From Kushneria konosiri (GTDB lineage Bacteria; Pseudomonadota; Gammaproteobacteria; Pseudomonadales; Halomonadaceae), in NCBI RefSeq assembly GCF_002155145.1, contig NZ_CP021323.1, forward strand, positions 1,860,001 through 1,924,000: DNA of 64,000 nt. Reading direction: 5' to 3'. The position numbers and the translations under genes were made by a program. Positions 37,296 to 46,569 of this stretch are shown here, one piece after another (the first letter of the stretch is position 1; each line of letters begins with the position of its first letter). Under the pieces are notes generated by a model. The model saw only the letters and a program-made list of their open reading frames with translations, was not told the DNA's origin and did no database searches.

Positions 37296-37943
37296 TCAGA
37301 TGTCAGGAGCCCTTTGCCAGATCACAATGCTACCGAGCAGCGTACTGACCACCTTGTCACTATCATGCGCCAGTTCAAAAAGGGTCTGTCTGACCAGCCA
37401 GTCCGTCACTACACCCTTGATGCAGGAGAGCAGCATCGAGGCCGCGATTTCGGGAGAAAGACCGTTACGGAGCGTGATTTCACCGCAGTCGATGCCACGA
37501 CAAAGTGTCTGACGGATCATGTCACGACATTCGTGCATGTGGAGGTCGAGCTGATCATTGACCCAGGCGAATTCCCCAATGAACTCATTGCGTGATGAGG
37601 TCAGCAGCAAAATGCGTTGCAGTCGATGATCCCTGGACAGGGATTCAAGATCCTGTATCAACGTCATGCGAAGAATGGATACCGGTGCATGAGCACGCTG
37701 TTCGCACTGCGCCAGGTGGGCGGCAAGGCGTTCGGTCATCTGGCGCTTGCGCTCCAGAAGGGCCGCCAGAATACCGGTCTTGCCCTCCGGAAAATGCCAG
37801 TTCAATGCGCCCCGGGTCACACCGGCGCGCGTGGCAATATCATTGTGTGTGGTGCGGTTGAGCCCCTTTTCAATGAAAAGATGCTCTGCGGCATTCATCA
37901 GTGACTGCCGGGTCAGTTCCGCTTCTTCCTTGGTCTTTCGCAT
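37296..37943 (-). CDS. TetR-family repressor, AcrR/TtgR type
   Basis: This 215-residue repressor opens RKTKEEAELTRQSLMNAAEHLF and has the helix-turn-helix IATRAGVTRGALNWHF (about residues 36-51), the exact pattern of AcrR, TtgR and SmeT. The C-terminal ligand domain contains ELAHDSDKVV and the typical ILRMTLIQDLESL helix. Such proteins repress RND efflux pumps, yet no pump gene lies nearby. It is divergent from the first PaoABC-like operon across 443 bp and may control it instead. The ligand is probably a hydrophobic or aromatic compound. Confidence 0.9.
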   Translation of the reverse strand: MRKTKEEAELTRQSLMNAAEHLFIEKGLNRTTHNDIATRAGVTRGALNWHFPEGKTGILAALLERKRQMTERLAAHLAQCEQRAHAPVSILRMTLIQDLESLSRDHRLQRILLLTSSRNEFIGEFAWVNDQLDLHMHECRDMIRQTLCRGIDCGEITLRNGLSPEIAASMLLSCIKGVVTDWLVRQTLFELAHDSDKVVSTLLGSIVIWQRAPDI

Positions 37944-38386
37944 GGACGTCGTCTCGACGTTAACCTGTCATGGATAAGCATGCTGCGCGGACAGGGCTTT
38001 CACGCAGGCGGATGCACGATAATGCATACATGCGCGATTGTATATTTGCGTCCTGCCATCAGGAATAGATCATTGGTCGTTTTCATGACTTTCAGCGTTT
38101 TAGCACGATGACCGACATGTGCATCGCATCAGGCTTTGTGTATTAGCGAGTTGATGGCCCGGAATTCGTTACCTACCTTATAAACTGCTGGCTGAACGTA
38201 GACTGAACCCATAAGGCCCATGACCACGTATCGTGGCGCCCCTCAAGCATGACCAACACTAAAACGGTTCCACGCATGAACCGCATTCGAGACCTGCAAG
38301 CGTGATCCAGCACCTGTCCTGTCGGGTGCCTGAAGTGATCACGACAACGTAGTGACCGTACAAGACGACTGATGAGGATCTGACTC
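37944..38386. other. Divergent regulatory region of TetR gene and oxidoreductase operon
   Basis: A 443-bp gap with no credible gene. Apart from the imperfect operator-like repeat at 38026-38043, I see no conserved element. The distal half (38200-38386) could be a long leader of the molybdoenzyme operon. Confidence 0.55.
38026..38043. promoter_or_regulatory. Possible TetR operator
   Basis: ATACA-TGCGCGAT-TGTAT is an inverted repeat with 5-bp arms, 83 bp upstream of the TetR gene start. The TACA/TGTA half-sites resemble AcrR-type operators. The assignment is tentative. Confidence 0.35.
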
Positions 38387-38980
38387 ATGGCACCTGTTAA
38401 CCGTCCTTCCACGGGCGTGGGATTTTGTTCTCCCAGCGCTCAGGCAGACATTGCCGAACGCCCCAGCGCCGCTTCCGGCAAAACCTCCGAGACTCGCCAC
38501 ATCACCCTGACCGTCAACGGACAGCAGCATGGGCTCAAGGTAACGCCCAATGCCGTACTGCTGGATGTGCTGCGTGAACAGCTCGGACTTTTCGGCACCA
38601 AAAAGGGCTGTGACCACGGCCAGTGCGGTGCCTGCACCATTCATGTCAATGGCCGCAGCGTCAACAGCTGCCTGATGCTGGCCTGCCTGCAGGAAGGTGC
38701 CGAGATCGTCACCATCGAAGGGCTGGCCGAAAGCGCAGGCTTTGAGCAGGGCCATCATCCGGTACAGGAAGCCTTTCTTGCCCACGATGCCTATCAATGC
38801 GGCTACTGCACGGCGGGTCAGATGATGACCGCCTCGGCAGTGATCAGCGATGAGAGCATCGACGGCGATGAAACTTCGCTGCGCGAGGCCATGAGCGGCA
38901 ACATCTGCCGCTGCGGGGCCTACAAGAACATTCTTGATGCGGTCCAGAGTGCCCGCGGCAAGATGCGGGGAGGGCAATAA
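38387..38980 (+). CDS. Molybdenum hydroxylase [2Fe-2S] subunit (PaoA-like), no Tat signal
   Basis: This 197-residue iron-sulfur subunit passes electrons from the Mo site to FAD. The plant-type cluster motif CDHGQCGACTIHVNG plus SC and the second cluster motif CGYCTAGQM ... SGNICRCGAY are complete. The first 45 residues are polar with no twin arginine and no hydrophobic stretch, unlike E. coli PaoA and unlike the second copy in this window. The complex would therefore stay in the cytoplasm unless it is carried by another subunit. It is followed one base later by the FAD subunit gene. Substrates of the PaoABC group are aromatic or aliphatic aldehydes. Confidence 0.93.
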   Translation: MAPVNRPSTGVGFCSPSAQADIAERPSAASGKTSETRHITLTVNGQQHGLKVTPNAVLLDVLREQLGLFGTKKGCDHGQCGACTIHVNGRSVNSCLMLACLQEGAEIVTIEGLAESAGFEQGHHPVQEAFLAHDAYQCGYCTAGQMMTASAVISDESIDGDETSLREAMSGNICRCGAYKNILDAVQSARGKMRGGQ

Positions 38981-38981
38981 C

Positions 38982-39971
38982 ATGCGCGCGTTTGAACTTG
39001 AAAGTGTCGAGGCCGTCGATCAGGCCGTCAGTCATCGCCGTGTCCACGATGGCGACGCCTTTATTGCCGGTGGTACCACGCTGCTGGATCTGGTCAAGCT
39101 GGATGTCATGCAGCCCGAGAAGGTGGTCGACGTTTCCCGCCTGCCGCTCAAGCAGATCGAGGTGCAAGGCGACGGACGTCTCAAGGTGGGTACGCTGGTC
39201 TCCAATACTGACCTTGCCAAGCACGAGATCGTGATGCGCGACTACCCGGTGATCAGCGAGGCGCTGCTTTCCGGCGCCTCGACCGGGCTTCGCAACATGG
39301 CCTCCACCGGTGGCAACGTCATGCAGCGCACCCGTTGCCCCTATTTCCGTGACCCGGACATGCCGTGCAACAAGCGCGAGCCGGGCACGGGCTGTTCGGC
39401 CATCGACGGCATCAACCGCAATCACGCCGTGCTGGGCACCAGCGAGCAGTGCATCGCCACGCACCCCTCCGACATGTGTGTCGGCATGGTGGCCGCTGGT
39501 GCCACGCTGCTGCTTGAAGGCCCCGACGGTCAGCGTGAAGTGGCCTTTGAAGACTATCACCTGCTGCCGGGCGATACCCCCGAGCGTGAGCATGACCTGA
39601 AGCCTGGCGAGTTGATCACCCACGTGCTTCTCGATGCACCCCGCGGCGGCGGTCAGCACTACCTCAAGCTGCGTGATCGCGCCTCATACGAGTTCGCGCT
39701 CGCCTCCTGTGCCGCCATCGTCAACCTGGACGGCGACAGCATCAGCGAGGTGCGTCTGGCACTGGGCGGTGTGGCGACCAAACCCTGGCGCGCGACTGCC
39801 GCCGAAGAGGCCCTTAAAGGGCAGCCGGCCACACAGGAAAGCTTTGAACGTGCGGCCGAGGCCGCCTTCAAGGATGCCGTGGCCTACAGCCACAACGGCT
39901 TCAAGATCACGCTGGGCAAGCAGGCCATCGTGCGTGCGCTCAGAGACGCTACCGCTGCCGCCCGCGGCTGA
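38982..39971 (+). CDS. Molybdenum hydroxylase FAD subunit (PaoB-like, extra [4Fe-4S])
   Basis: This 329-residue FAD subunit has the FAD-binding motif AGGTTLLDLVK and the LRNMASTGGNVMQR block. The cysteine set TRCPYFRD...PCNKREPGTGCSA, followed by EQCIATHPSDMC, is the signature of PaoB/YagS proteins, which carry an additional [4Fe-4S] cluster absent from ordinary xanthine dehydrogenase FAD subunits. The ATG at 38982 follows GGGAGGG; an earlier frame start at 38934 lies inside the previous gene. It is the middle gene of an A-B-C operon, and the large subunit starts 15 nt after its stop. Confidence 0.93.
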   Translation: MRAFELESVEAVDQAVSHRRVHDGDAFIAGGTTLLDLVKLDVMQPEKVVDVSRLPLKQIEVQGDGRLKVGTLVSNTDLAKHEIVMRDYPVISEALLSGASTGLRNMASTGGNVMQRTRCPYFRDPDMPCNKREPGTGCSAIDGINRNHAVLGTSEQCIATHPSDMCVGMVAAGATLLLEGPDGQREVAFEDYHLLPGDTPEREHDLKPGELITHVLLDAPRGGGQHYLKLRDRASYEFALASCAAIVNLDGDSISEVRLALGGVATKPWRATAAEEALKGQPATQESFERAAEAAFKDAVAYSHNGFKITLGKQAIVRALRDATAAARG

Positions 39972-39986
39972 TCACGGAGAGATCAC

Positions 39987-42233
39987 ATGACCACCGAAAC
40001 ACAAAAGCCGCAGCGCGTTGACGGCACGTTGACCAGCATCGGTCAGAAAAAGCCGCGCATTGATGGCACGCTCAAGCTGACCGGCGGTGCCGACTATGCC
40101 GCCGACCGCAATCTGCCCAACCAGACCTGGGGCTATCCGGTCTCCAGCACCATCGCCAAGGGGCGACTGGTCGCGCTGGAGCTGGATGAGGCGCTGGCAA
40201 TGCCAGGCGTGCTGGATATTTTCCACCACGACAACTTCGATAAGCTCAGCCGCTCACCCAACGATTTCGCCGCGGCCAACAAGGTCGGTGAGTCGCGTCT
40301 GCCGTTTGAAGACAACGAGATCTACTATCACGGCCAGTACATTGCGCTGGTCGTGGCCGACACCTTTGAGCATGCCCGCGCGGCGGCCAGAAAGGTCAGG
40401 GCGCAGTACGAGAAAAGCGATGATCAGCTCACTGACATCCTCGCTCTCGACAGCGGTCAGGGTGATCTGCCGGGCGAGGACGTCCCGGGAGACGCCAGCA
40501 GCCGCGGGGATGCCGACTCGGCGTTTGAATCAGCCAGTATTCAACTCGATCAGCGTTACTCGATCGCCCACGAAAACCACAGCGTCATGGAAATGCACGC
40601 CTCGGTGGCGCAGTGGGAAAACGACATGCTGACCGTGTACGAATCCTCCCAGGGCGTGGTCTTTCAGCGCAATGCGCTGGCAAAGATCTTCGGCATCCCG
40701 CAGGAGAAGGTCACGGTCATCTCGCACTTTATCGGCTCGGGCTTTGGCAGCAAGCTCTTCATGTGGCCACACGCCGTCATGACGTCCGTGGCTGCCCGTC
40801 GCCTGGGTCGTCCGGTCAAGACGGTCGTGCCGCGCGAGCTTGAATATCTCAACACCGGCTATCGCCCGACCTCGCTGCAGCGTGTTCGTCTGGGCGCCGA
40901 TGACAGCGGCAAGCTGCTGTCCATCCATCACGACGGCTGCAACGAGACGTCGCCGGCCGGTCTGCACGATGACACCGTCAGCGGTGCCACCCCCAGCATG
41001 TATGCCTGCGACAACGTGGCCGTGACCAATCGGCTGGTAACGGTCAACAAGGGCACGCCGACCTCCATGCGGGCCCCGGGTGAGGCTTCCGGTGCCTTCG
41101 CACTGGAAACGGCGCTGGATGAGCTGGCGGTCAAACTTGATATGGACCCGCTGGCACTGCGCCATAAAAACTTCGCTGACCGCGACCCCGCGGCCGACCT
41201 GCCCTGGTCGAGCAACCATCTCAAGGAGTGCTGGGACAACGCGGCCCAGCGCTTTGGCTGGAACAAGCGCAACCCGACGCCCGGGGCGATGAAGGACGGT
41301 GACGAAATCATCGGCTACGGCATGGCGACCCAGAGCTGGGAAGCGATGCGTCTGCACTGCAGCGCACGCTTTGGCTTTCGCGATGACGGCACACTGCTGG
41401 TCGCCTGCGGCACGCAGGATATCGGTACCGGCACCTATACGATCGTGGCGCAGACTGCCAGTGAAATGACCGGCGTGCCCATCGAGATGATCGATGTGCG
41501 CCTCGGGGATTCCTCGCTGCCGTCGGGCCCGCTTTCCGGGGGCTCGTTTGCCACGGCGACCGTGCTGCCGGCAGTCTCCGCGGCCATGAAGGAAGCACTT
41601 GCCGAGCTCAAAACGCTGGCCACGGCTGAAGGCGGCGTGTTTGAAAACGTCGATCAGGACAGTATCACCCTCCGTGACGGCCGGCTGGTCAGCGGTGACA
41701 ACAGCATCGAGATTGCCGAGCTGCTGCGCCAGAACCGGATCGGATTGGTCGATGGCGAGGCGAGCACGAAGCCCGGCGACGAGCAGGATCAGTACAGCTT
41801 CCGCTCCTTTGGCGCCGTGTTCGTGGAGGTGCGTTGGGATCCGGGCATTTCGCGCCTGCGCGTGGCGCGCGTCTGTTCGACCATCGATATCGGCCGCGCC
41901 ATCAACCCGCTCACGGCAACCAATCAGGTCGAAGGCAGCATCGTGATGGGCATGGGCATGGGGATGTTCGAGCAGATCGAATACGACGCTCATGGCTATC
42001 CCTACAACAACAGTCTGGCGGACTACGTCGTGCCGGTAAATGCCGACATGCCGCAGATTGAAGTGGAGCTGCTCGACTATCCCGACTACCTGCGCAACGA
42101 GTTTGGTGCGCGCGGCGTGGGCGAGGTCGGCCTGACCGGCGTGGCGGCCGCCATTTCCAACGCGGTCTACAACGCCACCGGCAAGCGCATTCGCGATATG
42201 CCGATCTCGATCGAGAAACTGCTGGCCTCCTGA
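39987..42233 (+). CDS. Molybdenum hydroxylase large subunit (PaoC-like)
   Basis: This 748-residue molybdopterin subunit is the catalytic part of the aldehyde oxidoreductase complex. It has the substrate-channel and cofactor blocks GSGFGSKLFMWPH, MRAPGEASGAFALE, CGTQDIGTGTYTIVAQ and SGGSFATATVLPA. The catalytic glutamate is E713 in GARGVGEVGLTG, matching the conserved Glu that activates the Mo-bound water. GGAGAG precedes the ATG. The gene is intact and full length, unlike its paralogue at 44229-46459. A terminator follows 27 nt after the stop. The physiological aldehyde is not known. Confidence 0.93.
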   Translation: MTTETQKPQRVDGTLTSIGQKKPRIDGTLKLTGGADYAADRNLPNQTWGYPVSSTIAKGRLVALELDEALAMPGVLDIFHHDNFDKLSRSPNDFAAANKVGESRLPFEDNEIYYHGQYIALVVADTFEHARAAARKVRAQYEKSDDQLTDILALDSGQGDLPGEDVPGDASSRGDADSAFESASIQLDQRYSIAHENHSVMEMHASVAQWENDMLTVYESSQGVVFQRNALAKIFGIPQEKVTVISHFIGSGFGSKLFMWPHAVMTSVAARRLGRPVKTVVPRELEYLNTGYRPTSLQRVRLGADDSGKLLSIHHDGCNETSPAGLHDDTVSGATPSMYACDNVAVTNRLVTVNKGTPTSMRAPGEASGAFALETALDELAVKLDMDPLALRHKNFADRDPAADLPWSSNHLKECWDNAAQRFGWNKRNPTPGAMKDGDEIIGYGMATQSWEAMRLHCSARFGFRDDGTLLVACGTQDIGTGTYTIVAQTASEMTGVPIEMIDVRLGDSSLPSGPLSGGSFATATVLPAVSAAMKEALAELKTLATAEGGVFENVDQDSITLRDGRLVSGDNSIEIAELLRQNRIGLVDGEASTKPGDEQDQYSFRSFGAVFVEVRWDPGISRLRVARVCSTIDIGRAINPLTATNQVEGSIVMGMGMGMFEQIEYDAHGYPYNNSLADYVVPVNADMPQIEVELLDYPDYLRNEFGARGVGEVGLTGVAAAISNAVYNATGKRIRDMPISIEKLLAS

Positions 42234-42553
42234 GTCCTACGCGGTAACTCGTGACCAACGGGCCGGCTCCTGCAGAGGAGCCGGCCCTTTTATCAAATGC
42301 CATCTTCCCGGGATGAGTCGGCCTGAACAGGGTCTGAAAGCCCCTCGCCTGTCGCTGGCAATCTTGCTGCTGCCGGTCCAGGCTTGAATCGTTCGCCAGC
42401 AAACGAGTTGCCCGGCCACCACTGATGTTCCACACCATTTCAGAGCGCCCGAAGGCGCCATTACTGGCAGCCGACACTGCCAGAGCTCATATCGACCGTG
42501 ACGAGACAGGGTGCGATACAACACCAATGCCCTGATGCAATGAGGAGTGACAC
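42234..42553. other. Gap between the two molybdoenzyme operons
   Basis: A 320-bp region containing the first operon's terminator (42260-42291) and then about 250 bp that must hold the promoter of the second operon. No gene or clear operator is visible. Confidence 0.6.
42260..42291 (+). terminator. Terminator of the first molybdoenzyme operon
   Basis: GGGCCGGCTCC / GGAGCCGGCCC is an 11-bp stem with a 6-nt loop and TTTT tail. Confidence 0.92.
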
Positions 42554-43228
42554 ATGAGTGATCACCACAAGGATGATGGATCAAGGGTCGAGACCTTCGA
42601 TGCCCGGTCGCCTTCCAGGCGACGTTTTCTCAAAACCATGGGGGCGTCGAGCCTTGCCGCGGCGACGGCGCCGGCCTGGGCACAGATTGCCCAGGCCGGC
42701 CAGCAGTCCGAGCCTGTCAGGCCGCAGACCGATGGCGCACCCGGTGAGGGCGAGCAGCAGATTCAGCTGGTCGTCAATGGCGTGGAACATACCCTGAACG
42801 TCACCCCCAACGCCGTGCTGCTTGATGTACTGCGTGATCGCCTGATGCTGACCGGCACCAAGAAGGGCTGTGATCAGGGCCAGTGCGGCGCCTGTACGCT
42901 GCTGGTCAACGATACGGCGATCAATTCCTGCCTGTCACTGGCCGTGTCCCACGATGGCGACGAGATCACCACCATTGAAGGGCTCTCGAAAGGCGATGAG
43001 CTGCATCCGGTGCAGGCCGCCTTCTGGGAACACGATGCCTACCAGTGTGGCTACTGCACATCGGGTCAGATCATGAGTGCGGTCGCGATTCTCAAGGATG
43101 ACAACATCGGGCGCGATGATGCCTCGGTCCGAGAAGCGATGAGCGGCAATATCTGCCGCTGCGGTGCCTACAAGAACATTCTGGCCGCCGTGCAGGATGC
43201 CCGTGGCAAGATGGAAGGAGCGAGCTGA
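42554..43228 (+). CDS. Molybdenum hydroxylase [2Fe-2S] subunit with Tat signal (PaoA-like)
   Basis: This 224-residue second copy of the iron-sulfur subunit carries a clear twin-arginine signal: SPSRRRFLKTMGASSLAAATAPAWA, quoted here only as the SRRRFLK motif followed by a hydrophobic stretch and an AWA cleavage site. The folded complex would be exported to the periplasm, as for E. coli PaoABC. Cluster motifs CDQGQCGACTLLVND and CGYCTSGQIM...SGNICRCGAY are complete. AGGAG precedes the ATG. It overlaps the FAD subunit by one base (TGATG), a tight translational coupling. Confidence 0.94.
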   Translation: MSDHHKDDGSRVETFDARSPSRRRFLKTMGASSLAAATAPAWAQIAQAGQQSEPVRPQTDGAPGEGEQQIQLVVNGVEHTLNVTPNAVLLDVLRDRLMLTGTKKGCDQGQCGACTLLVNDTAINSCLSLAVSHDGDEITTIEGLSKGDELHPVQAAFWEHDAYQCGYCTSGQIMSAVAILKDDNIGRDDASVREAMSGNICRCGAYKNILAAVQDARGKMEGAS

Positions 43229-44232
43229 TGCGTTCATTTGACTATGCACGTGCCGACAGCACCGGTCAGGCTGTGTCCACACACGGCGCGAATGAGCAGG
43301 CCGCCTACCTGGCCGGTGGTACCACGCTGCTGGATCTGGTCAAGATCGACATCATGCGGCCGGATCAGGTGGTCGATATCAACCGGCTTGATCTCAATGA
43401 GATTGAAACGCTGGGTGACGGCCGCACCCGCATCGGCGCGCTGGTGACCAACACGGCACTGGCACGTCATGACCGGATCAGGAGTGATTACGCCGTGCTC
43501 AGCGAAGCGCTCTTGTCAGGCGCCACCACGCAACTGCGCAACAAGGCCACCACCGCCGGCAACGTCATGCAGCGTGTGCGCTGTCCGTACTTCCGGGATG
43601 GTGTCTCGAGCTGCAACAAGCGCGAGCCGGGCTCGGGCTGTGCCGCCATCGAAGGTCACAATCGCAGCGTGCACGCCGTACTCGGCACCAGCGAGCAATG
43701 CATTGCTACCCACCCGTCTGACATGTGCGTGGCCATGGCCGCCATCGGCGCGACGGTCACGGTCGAAGGCCCGGACGGCCAGCGCGATATCGGCTTTCTC
43801 GACTTTCACCTGCTGCCGGGTGATACCCCCGAGCGCGAGCACGCCCTCAAGCCGGGCGAGCTGATCACCCACGTGACGCTGGACGCGCCGCTTGAAAACA
43901 GCCGCTCGGGCTATCTCAAGCTGCGCGACCGCGCCTCCTATCAGTTTGCACTGGCCTCGAGTGCCGTGATCGTCACGCTGGAGGGCGACACCATCACGAA
44001 CGCTCGCGTGGCGCTGGGCGGGGTGGGGACCAAACCCTGGCGGGCCCTTGAGGCCGAGAAGGCGCTCAAGGGCCAGAAGATCGGTGAGGCGAGCTTTACG
44101 CATGCCGCCGGGATCGCGTTCAAGGGCGCCACACCCTACGCCCACAACGCCTTCAAGATTCCGCTGGGTCAGCAGGCCATCGTGCGCAATCTCACCACCC
44201 TGACGGCGCAGGAAGACAGGAGAACGTCATGA
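43228..44232 (+). CDS. Molybdenum hydroxylase FAD subunit, second copy (PaoB-like)
   Basis: This 334-residue paralogue of the FAD subunit at 38982 has the same layout: AGGTTLLDLVK, LRNKATTAGNVMQR, and the additional cluster cysteines VRCPYFRD...SCNKREPGSGCAA with EQCIATHPSDMC. GGAGCGAGC lies upstream of the ATG. It overlaps the Mo subunit gene by 4 nt (ATGA). The conserved extra [4Fe-4S] signature places both copies in the PaoB group rather than with xanthine dehydrogenase. Confidence 0.93.
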   Translation: MRSFDYARADSTGQAVSTHGANEQAAYLAGGTTLLDLVKIDIMRPDQVVDINRLDLNEIETLGDGRTRIGALVTNTALARHDRIRSDYAVLSEALLSGATTQLRNKATTAGNVMQRVRCPYFRDGVSSCNKREPGSGCAAIEGHNRSVHAVLGTSEQCIATHPSDMCVAMAAIGATVTVEGPDGQRDIGFLDFHLLPGDTPEREHALKPGELITHVTLDAPLENSRSGYLKLRDRASYQFALASSAVIVTLEGDTITNARVALGGVGTKPWRALEAEKALKGQKIGEASFTHAAGIAFKGATPYAHNAFKIPLGQQAIVRNLTTLTAQEDRRTS

Positions 44233-46459
44233 GTGACAGCATCATGGACGCCGGTGTCATTGGCTCAGGTCCCAGGCGCATCGACGGGCAGCGCAAGGTC
44301 ACGGGCGCAGCGCCCTACGCCGCCGACCATCATCCCGACAACATGGCTTACGGCTACGGCGTCTTCAGTACCATCGCCAGTGGCACCATCACCGGGCTCG
44401 ACCTGGACGCGGCGCGCCAGTCCCCCGGGGTGATCGATATCTTTTATCACGATCACTTCCCGGAGCTTCACCGCTCGCCGGCCTCCTTTGCTCAGGGCAA
44501 CAAGGTTGAGGAAACCCGGCTGCCGTTCGAGGACAATCACGTCTACTACGAAGGCCAGTTCGTGGCACTGGTGGTCGCGGACACGTTCGAAAATGCCCGC
44601 GCCGCCGCACGCAAGGTGGGCGTGAGCTACAAAAGCTCCGAAGCGATTGCCAATCTGGATCAGGGCGTGAAGGCCCACGGCACAACCTCCGGTAGCGGCA
44701 ATCATGAGCGTGGCGACGCCGCGGCGCATTTTGACGGTGCTGCCCACAGCATCGATGTGACCTACACCACGCCGGTCGAGACCCACAATCCGATGGAAAT
44801 GCATGCCTCTGTGGCAAGCTGGGACAATGATCGCCTGACCATTTTTGAATCCTCCCAGGGGGTGGTGGTACAGCGCAACGCGCTTGCCAAAATCTTTGGC
44901 CTTCCACCGTCGCATGTTCGGGTTGAATCACCGTTTATCGGTTCAGGCTTTGGCTCAAAGCTCTGGATGTGGCCGCATGCGGTGGCCGCGTCCGCGGCTG
45001 CCCGCGAGATCGGCCGCCCGGTACAGCTGGTGGTGCCGCGCCAGCAGATGTTCACGACCACCGGTCATCGCCCCGAGACACGTCAGCGTCTGAGGCTTGC
45101 CACCGACAACAACGGTCGGCTGGTGTCGCTGCGTCACGAGTCGATCAACACGACCTCGTTTACCGACCAGTACGTTGAAACCTGTGGCAGCGTGACCAAA
45201 AGCCTCTATTCGTGCCCCAATCTGCTGGTCAGTCATGAGACCACGCAGGTCAATCGCGGCACGCCCACCTCGATGCGCGCACCGGGGGCGGCGCCGGGAC
45301 TTTTTGCGCTGGAGTCGGCCATTGATGAGATGGCACATGAGATCGGCGTCGATCCGCTCGAATTTCGCATGAACAACTATGCCGACCGCGACGAGAGTCT
45401 GGATCTCGATTTCTCCAGCAACCACATCCGCGAGGCCACCGAAAGGGCCGCCGAGAAGTTCGGCTGGCATGACCGCAACCCGGAAGTCGGGTCCATGCGC
45501 GAAGGCCATGAAATCATCGGCTATGGCATGGCGGCCTGTAACTGGGAGGCGCTCAAGCGCGAATGCGAGGCGCGGGTGTCGCTGCGCGCCGATGGCACGG
45601 CGTATGTCACCTGTGCCACTCAGGATATCGGCACCGGCACCTACACCATCATTGCCCAGACCGTGAGCGAGCTGACCGGGCTGCCGCTTGAGAAGGTCAC
45701 CGTGCGACTGGGGGATACCAGCTATCCTGCCGGCCCGGTTTCGGGGGCTCCTGGGCCACGGCCACCACGCTGCCGGCCATCGCCGCGGCGACGCGTGAAG
45801 CCATCCAGGAACTCAAGGGCTACGCCACCAGTGACAAGGGCGACTTCTCTGGTGTCGATGGTGACAGCCTCACGTTTGAAAACGGCCAGCTCACCCATGA
45901 TGGGCAGCGCGTGGATTACGTTGACGTACTCAAGGGCCAGCGGCTTGCCAGCGCTGATGGGCATGCACACACCAAGGGCGCTGACGACAAATACTCCTAT
46001 CGCTCCTTCGGGGCGCATTTTGTCGAAGTGCGCTGGGACCCGGGCATTTCGAATCTGCGTATTGCGCGCGTGGTCAGCGCCATCGATGTCGGGCGCGTGA
46101 TCAACTCGATGACGGCCCGCAATCAGGTCGAAGGGGCGATCGTGATGGGACTGGGCATGGCCCATTTCGAGGCCACCGAGTATGACGCGCGCAATGGTCG
46201 GCCGGTGAACAACAACTATGCCGAGTACGTGGTGCCGGTGCATGCCGATCAGCCGCCGGAGGTCGATGTGATTCTGCTCGACTATCCTGATCTTGAATTC
46301 AACGAATTTGGCGCCCGCGGCATCGGTGAGATCGGCATCACCGGCATGGCGGCGGCAGTGGCCAACGCCGTCCATCACGCCACCGGCAAGCGCATCCGCG
46401 ATCTGCCGATCTTCAAGGAGAAGCTGATGGAAAACGTGCCTGACGTGCGCTCTGCCTGA
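44229..46459 (+). pseudogene. Molybdenum hydroxylase large subunit, second copy, one-base frameshift
   Basis: The frame from 44229 encodes a PaoC-like subunit with GSGFGSKLWMWPH, MRAPGAAPGLFALE and CATQDIGTGTYTII up to GPVSG. It then leaves the family pattern at a run of five G (45743-45747). The expected continuation GGSWATATTLPAIAAATREA follows in the next frame, which runs on through GTRIGE-type catalytic sequence (RGIGEIGITGM) to the stop at 46459. One additional G restores a full protein of about 743 residues. The intact paralogue has the same SGGS motif at that place. As read, the protein would lack the catalytic Glu and half the cofactor site. A sequencing error is the simplest explanation. 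Confidence 0.9.
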
Positions 46460-46483
46460 GCCATTTCGCGTTGTCTTCATGTC

Positions 46484-46512
46484 TGCCGGTGCCCGCGGGT
46501 GCCGGCATTTTA
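46484..46512 (+). terminator. Terminator of the second molybdoenzyme operon
   Basis: TGCCGG / CCGGCA stem around an inner GCCCGCGGGT palindrome, followed by TTTTATT, 24 nt after the stop. Confidence 0.75.
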
Positions 46513-46569
46513 TTATCCGAAGCGGCCCCGTGAGGTCGGCACGATCACTGTTACCCAGGAGAGCACGAC

